This document shows, piece after piece, positions 62,195-64,000 of a DNA stretch of 64,000 nt. The stretch's first letter is position 1; the number at the start of each line of letters is the position of its first letter. The notes under the pieces were generated by a model that ran no database searches, was not told the origin of the DNA, and saw only the letters and a list, made by a program, of their open reading frames with translations. Position numbers and translations under genes: made by a program. Origin of the DNA: Hydrogenivirga caldilitoris (GTDB lineage: Bacteria; Aquificota; Aquificia; Aquificales; Aquificaceae); assembly GCF_003664005.1 (NCBI RefSeq), contig NZ_RCCJ01000001.1, positions 992,001-1,056,000 of the forward strand. The letters run 5' to 3'.

Positions 62195-62764
62195 ATGGCA
62201 GAGAAGATTGATATAAACAGGATAACGAGGGACATATTCATTGAGCACAAAGGAGAACCGTACAGGGTTCTGGATTACGAACACGTGAAGCCGGGAAAGG
62301 GTCAGGCTTTTGTAAGGGTCAGGGCAAAGAACATGCTCACGGGTAACGTGATAGAGATCACCTACAAATCCTCCGATACCATACCCCTCGCAGACTTTGA
62401 ACAGTTTTTTGCCGAGTACTCCTACTCCGACGGAGAGAACTACTACTTTATGAACACACAGACCTATGAGATGGTGGCTATTCCAAAGGAAAAGATAGAG
62501 GAAGAAGCTAAGTTTTTGAAAGAGGGCATGCAGGTGGTCGTTTTCTTCTATCAGGGACAGCCGGTGGGTATAGAGCTCCCCAAGCACGTGGAGCTGAAGG
62601 TTGTTGAAACCGAACCTGCCTTCAAAGGTGACACGGCGGCAGGAGGAACGAAGCCTGCAAAGCTGGAAACGGGAGCTGTTGTCCAGGTTCCTTTCTTCGT
62701 TGCTGAGGGTGATTTAGTGAAGGTAGATACAAGAACAGGAACGTACATAGAAAGGGTGAAATGA
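62195..62764 (+). CDS. efp: Elongation factor P
   Basis: 189 residues from ATG 62195 (frame open to 62177). The domain I tip is VKPGKGQAFVRVRAKNML, with Lys at the position modified in many bacteria. EFP signature YSYSDGENYYFMNTQTYE and the ending FFVAEGDLVKVDTRTGTYIERV are clear. It relieves ribosome stalling at polyproline. No epmA/epmB is nearby. It shares ATGA with accB. Confidence 0.96.
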   Translation: MAEKIDINRITRDIFIEHKGEPYRVLDYEHVKPGKGQAFVRVRAKNMLTGNVIEITYKSSDTIPLADFEQFFAEYSYSDGENYYFMNTQTYEMVAIPKEKIEEEAKFLKEGMQVVVFFYQGQPVGIELPKHVELKVVETEPAFKGDTAAGGTKPAKLETGAVVQVPFFVAEGDLVKVDTRTGTYIERVK

Positions 62765-63222
62765 TGGACAGGGACTTTATAAGAGAACTTATAGAGCTCG
62801 TCAAGAACTCAAACATAAGGACCTTAAAGATTGAAAATCAGGAAGGAAAAATCGTAATAGAAACCCATCGGGGCGAGGATGTACAGCCGAAGGTAGAGAA
62901 GAAGCCAAGGCTTACCGATGAATACAGACACCAGGAACTTCTACCTCCTTCTGAAGACATAAGCGAGGAGGAGAAGAAGTACCACGTTATAAAGAGCCCT
63001 CTTGTTGGAACCTTCTACAGGTCTCCCGCTCCAGGGGCACCTCCCTTTATTGAAGTTGGAGACATAGTCTCTCCGGGTCAGGTTCTCTGCATCATAGAGG
63101 CTCTAAAGGTAATGAACGAGATAGAGAGCGATGTGAGGGGAAGGGTGGAAAAGATTTTGGTGGAGAACGGGGAGACCGTTGAGTACGGTCAGCCCCTATT
63201 TTTGATAGATACGGAGATTTAA
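62761..63222 (+). CDS. accB: Biotin carboxyl carrier protein of acetyl-CoA carboxylase
   Basis: 153 residues. The N-terminal helix MDRDFIRELIELVKNSNIRT is followed by a linker and the biotinyl domain KSPLVGTFYRSPAPGAPPFI, GQVLCIIEALKVMNEIESD. The modified Lys lies in EALKVMNE, a variant of EAMKMMNE. ATG 62761 overlaps the efp stop; ATG 62764 is an alternative. efp-accB is a common gene pair. accC is not in the window. Confidence 0.94.
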   Translation: MMDRDFIRELIELVKNSNIRTLKIENQEGKIVIETHRGEDVQPKVEKKPRLTDEYRHQELLPPSEDISEEEKKYHVIKSPLVGTFYRSPAPGAPPFIEVGDIVSPGQVLCIIEALKVMNEIESDVRGRVEKILVENGETVEYGQPLFLIDTEI

Positions 63223-64000
63223 GGGTTGTTTATACTCGCTGTCACATACTCCATCCCATCTATTGCGGTTCCGTCAAAGTAAAGGTTTAAGAGGTCTACG
63301 GTAGTCTTGTTGGAGGTGTATGCCACGAGGTCTCCCTTGCCTGCAGAGGAAGGATTGTCCGGGTACCAGTTATCGTCCCAGCCTGTAAGGGAACTTAAGT
63401 TGGGGAACGTGTAAGTGTAAGATGAGTTGTTCCCCAACCAGCCTATTGTCCAGTGTATGTACCAGTAATAGCTCCCTCCGAACATATACTCATTAAGCTT
63501 GTAAACCTGAGTCTGGTGCCCATTAAGCCCACTTGAGTAAGCGTTCCAACTTACCTGTATCCTCTCGGTGGAAAGGTTAGCGTCAACCACGGTAAAGGTG
63601 GCACCCTGTGTCATGTGGGGTGGAAAACCCTGACAGTTATAGTTACTTGGCTGGTCGTGAAACTCTTGAAAGCTTGTGGTAGCGCTGCCAGATGTGGCTG
63701 TTGATGCGTAGTTCCAGAAATCACCGTTTTGGAATAAGGAGCTCGGGATTAAAGGTTGATATGAACTACCTCCTATGTTGTAGATAGTAGTTCCACCGGC
63801 ACTTAGGAAGCTTACACGGTGGCTATTTGTATTCGTATTACCACAGCTCCAGGTGTAAGATGTTGAATCAGCTGTGGGAGCATTTGTAAAGTCTACGTTG
63901 TGAACGGTGTTTGTAGTAACAGATACGTTTCTATCTATTACAACGTGAGAGTTTAGTATGTCCAGATTACCATCGTTTGAATTACCATCTTCAAGTATTG
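63219..64000 (-). CDS. C-terminal part of a large secreted or surface protein (5' partial)
   Basis: The frame is open from the right edge of the window to the stop at 63219-63221, about 260 residues. It is rich in Ser, Thr, Asn, Gly, Tyr and Trp with few charges, for example NVSVTTNTVHNVDFTNAPT, FQEFHDQPSNYNCQGF, and YYWYIHWTIGWLGNNSSYTY, and ends ...MEYVTASINNP. This composition fits an extracellular beta-rich or pilus-type protein. Only an internal ATG (63614) is inside the window; the true start lies outside. No family is recognised. It overlaps accB by four bases at the tail. Confidence 0.7.
   Translation of the reverse strand, partial: ILEDGNSNDGNLDILNSHVVIDRNVSVTTNTVHNVDFTNAPTADSTSYTWSCGNTNTNSHRVSFLSAGGTTIYNIGGSSYQPLIPSSLFQNGDFWNYASTATSGSATTSFQEFHDQPSNYNCQGFPPHMTQGATFTVVDANLSTERIQVSWNAYSSGLNGHQTQVYKLNEYMFGGSYYWYIHWTIGWLGNNSSYTYTFPNLSSLTGWDDNWYPDNPSSAGKGDLVAYTSNKTTVDLLNLYFDGTAIDGMEYVTASINNP

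Noticed and set aside
63600-63670. Apparent frameshift in the exported protein at the window end
   Set aside because: A second reading of the reverse complement showed one continuous frame through FQEFHDQPSNYN; the first impression was a copying slip.

Overview
The window reads as chromosome of a thermophilic, chemolithoautotrophic, denitrifying bacterium of the Aquificales, probably family Aquificaceae (Hydrogenobacter/Hydrogenivirga-like). The main pointers are a citryl-CoA synthetase small subunit (reductive TCA cycle), a fused sirohaem decarboxylase NirDL, carbamoyl-phosphate synthase present only as its C-terminal half (split carB), and a methionyl-tRNA synthetase alpha chain lacking the C-terminal beta domain. 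Genes are densely packed, many overlap by 4-50 bases, and most carry a strong GGAGG-type ribosome site. This placement is inferred from gene content, not from rRNA, which is absent here.

Layout. 1-7.6 kb: housekeeping genes priA (its ATPase motifs look lost), murJ, rpsT, ccsB and metE. 7.6-10.1 kb: an accessory patch holding a Cas6-like ORF whose tail is the end of a tyrosine recombinase, two AT-rich genes for unknown membrane proteins, and a small ribbon-helix-helix-like ORF. 10.1-16.9 kb (minus): a periplasmic nitrate reductase operon in the order napA-G-H-B-F-L-D. 17.1-19.8 kb: anaerobic ribonucleotide reductase nrdD-nrdG. 19.7-23.5 kb: a radical SAM gene, a cytochrome c remnant, an Rrf2 regulator, a polytopic membrane protein, a hemerythrin and a small membrane protein. 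23.5-36.7 kb: a nitrite/nitric oxide respiration cluster. It contains a cytochrome b-ferredoxin-MvhD fusion, a heme-copper subunit I that lacks the catalytic Tyr and so is probably a NO reductase, its CuA subunit, a SCO protein, nirS, a NirN-like protein with a second haem c, nirJ, nirF, nirE, nirDL and a TetR regulator. 36.6-53.8 kb: housekeeping and accessory genes (tadA, mscS, rlpA, metG, sirC-like, a tandem-HxlR regulator, cytochrome P460, lipA, half carB, comF, ubiB, a Lon-like protease, murC). 53.9-58.2 kb: a TonB-plug receptor, a YfiR-like periplasmic protein and a GGDEF-EAL enzyme broken by a frameshift. 58.2-64 kb: two antiporter-type carriers, queA, efp, accB and the end of a large secreted protein.

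Together the genes describe respiration of nitrate to nitrite (Nap), nitrite to NO (cytochrome cd1 NirS, with dedicated haem d1 synthesis) and probably NO to N2O by an unusual CuA-containing heme-copper enzyme. Likely protection against NO comes from hemerythrin, cytochrome P460 and the Rrf2 regulator. CRP/FNR-like palindromes sit upstream of nirS and between the P460 and lipA genes. The sequence also shows many apparently leaderless genes, with a -10 box 7-10 bases before the start codon and no Shine-Dalgarno site.

The best leads for something new are the Tyr-less, Lys-substituted heme-copper subunit I with its cytochrome b-Fd-MvhD neighbour, the Cas6/recombinase chimera, the ATPase-dead PriA, and the receptor/YfiR/GGDEF-EAL signalling trio.
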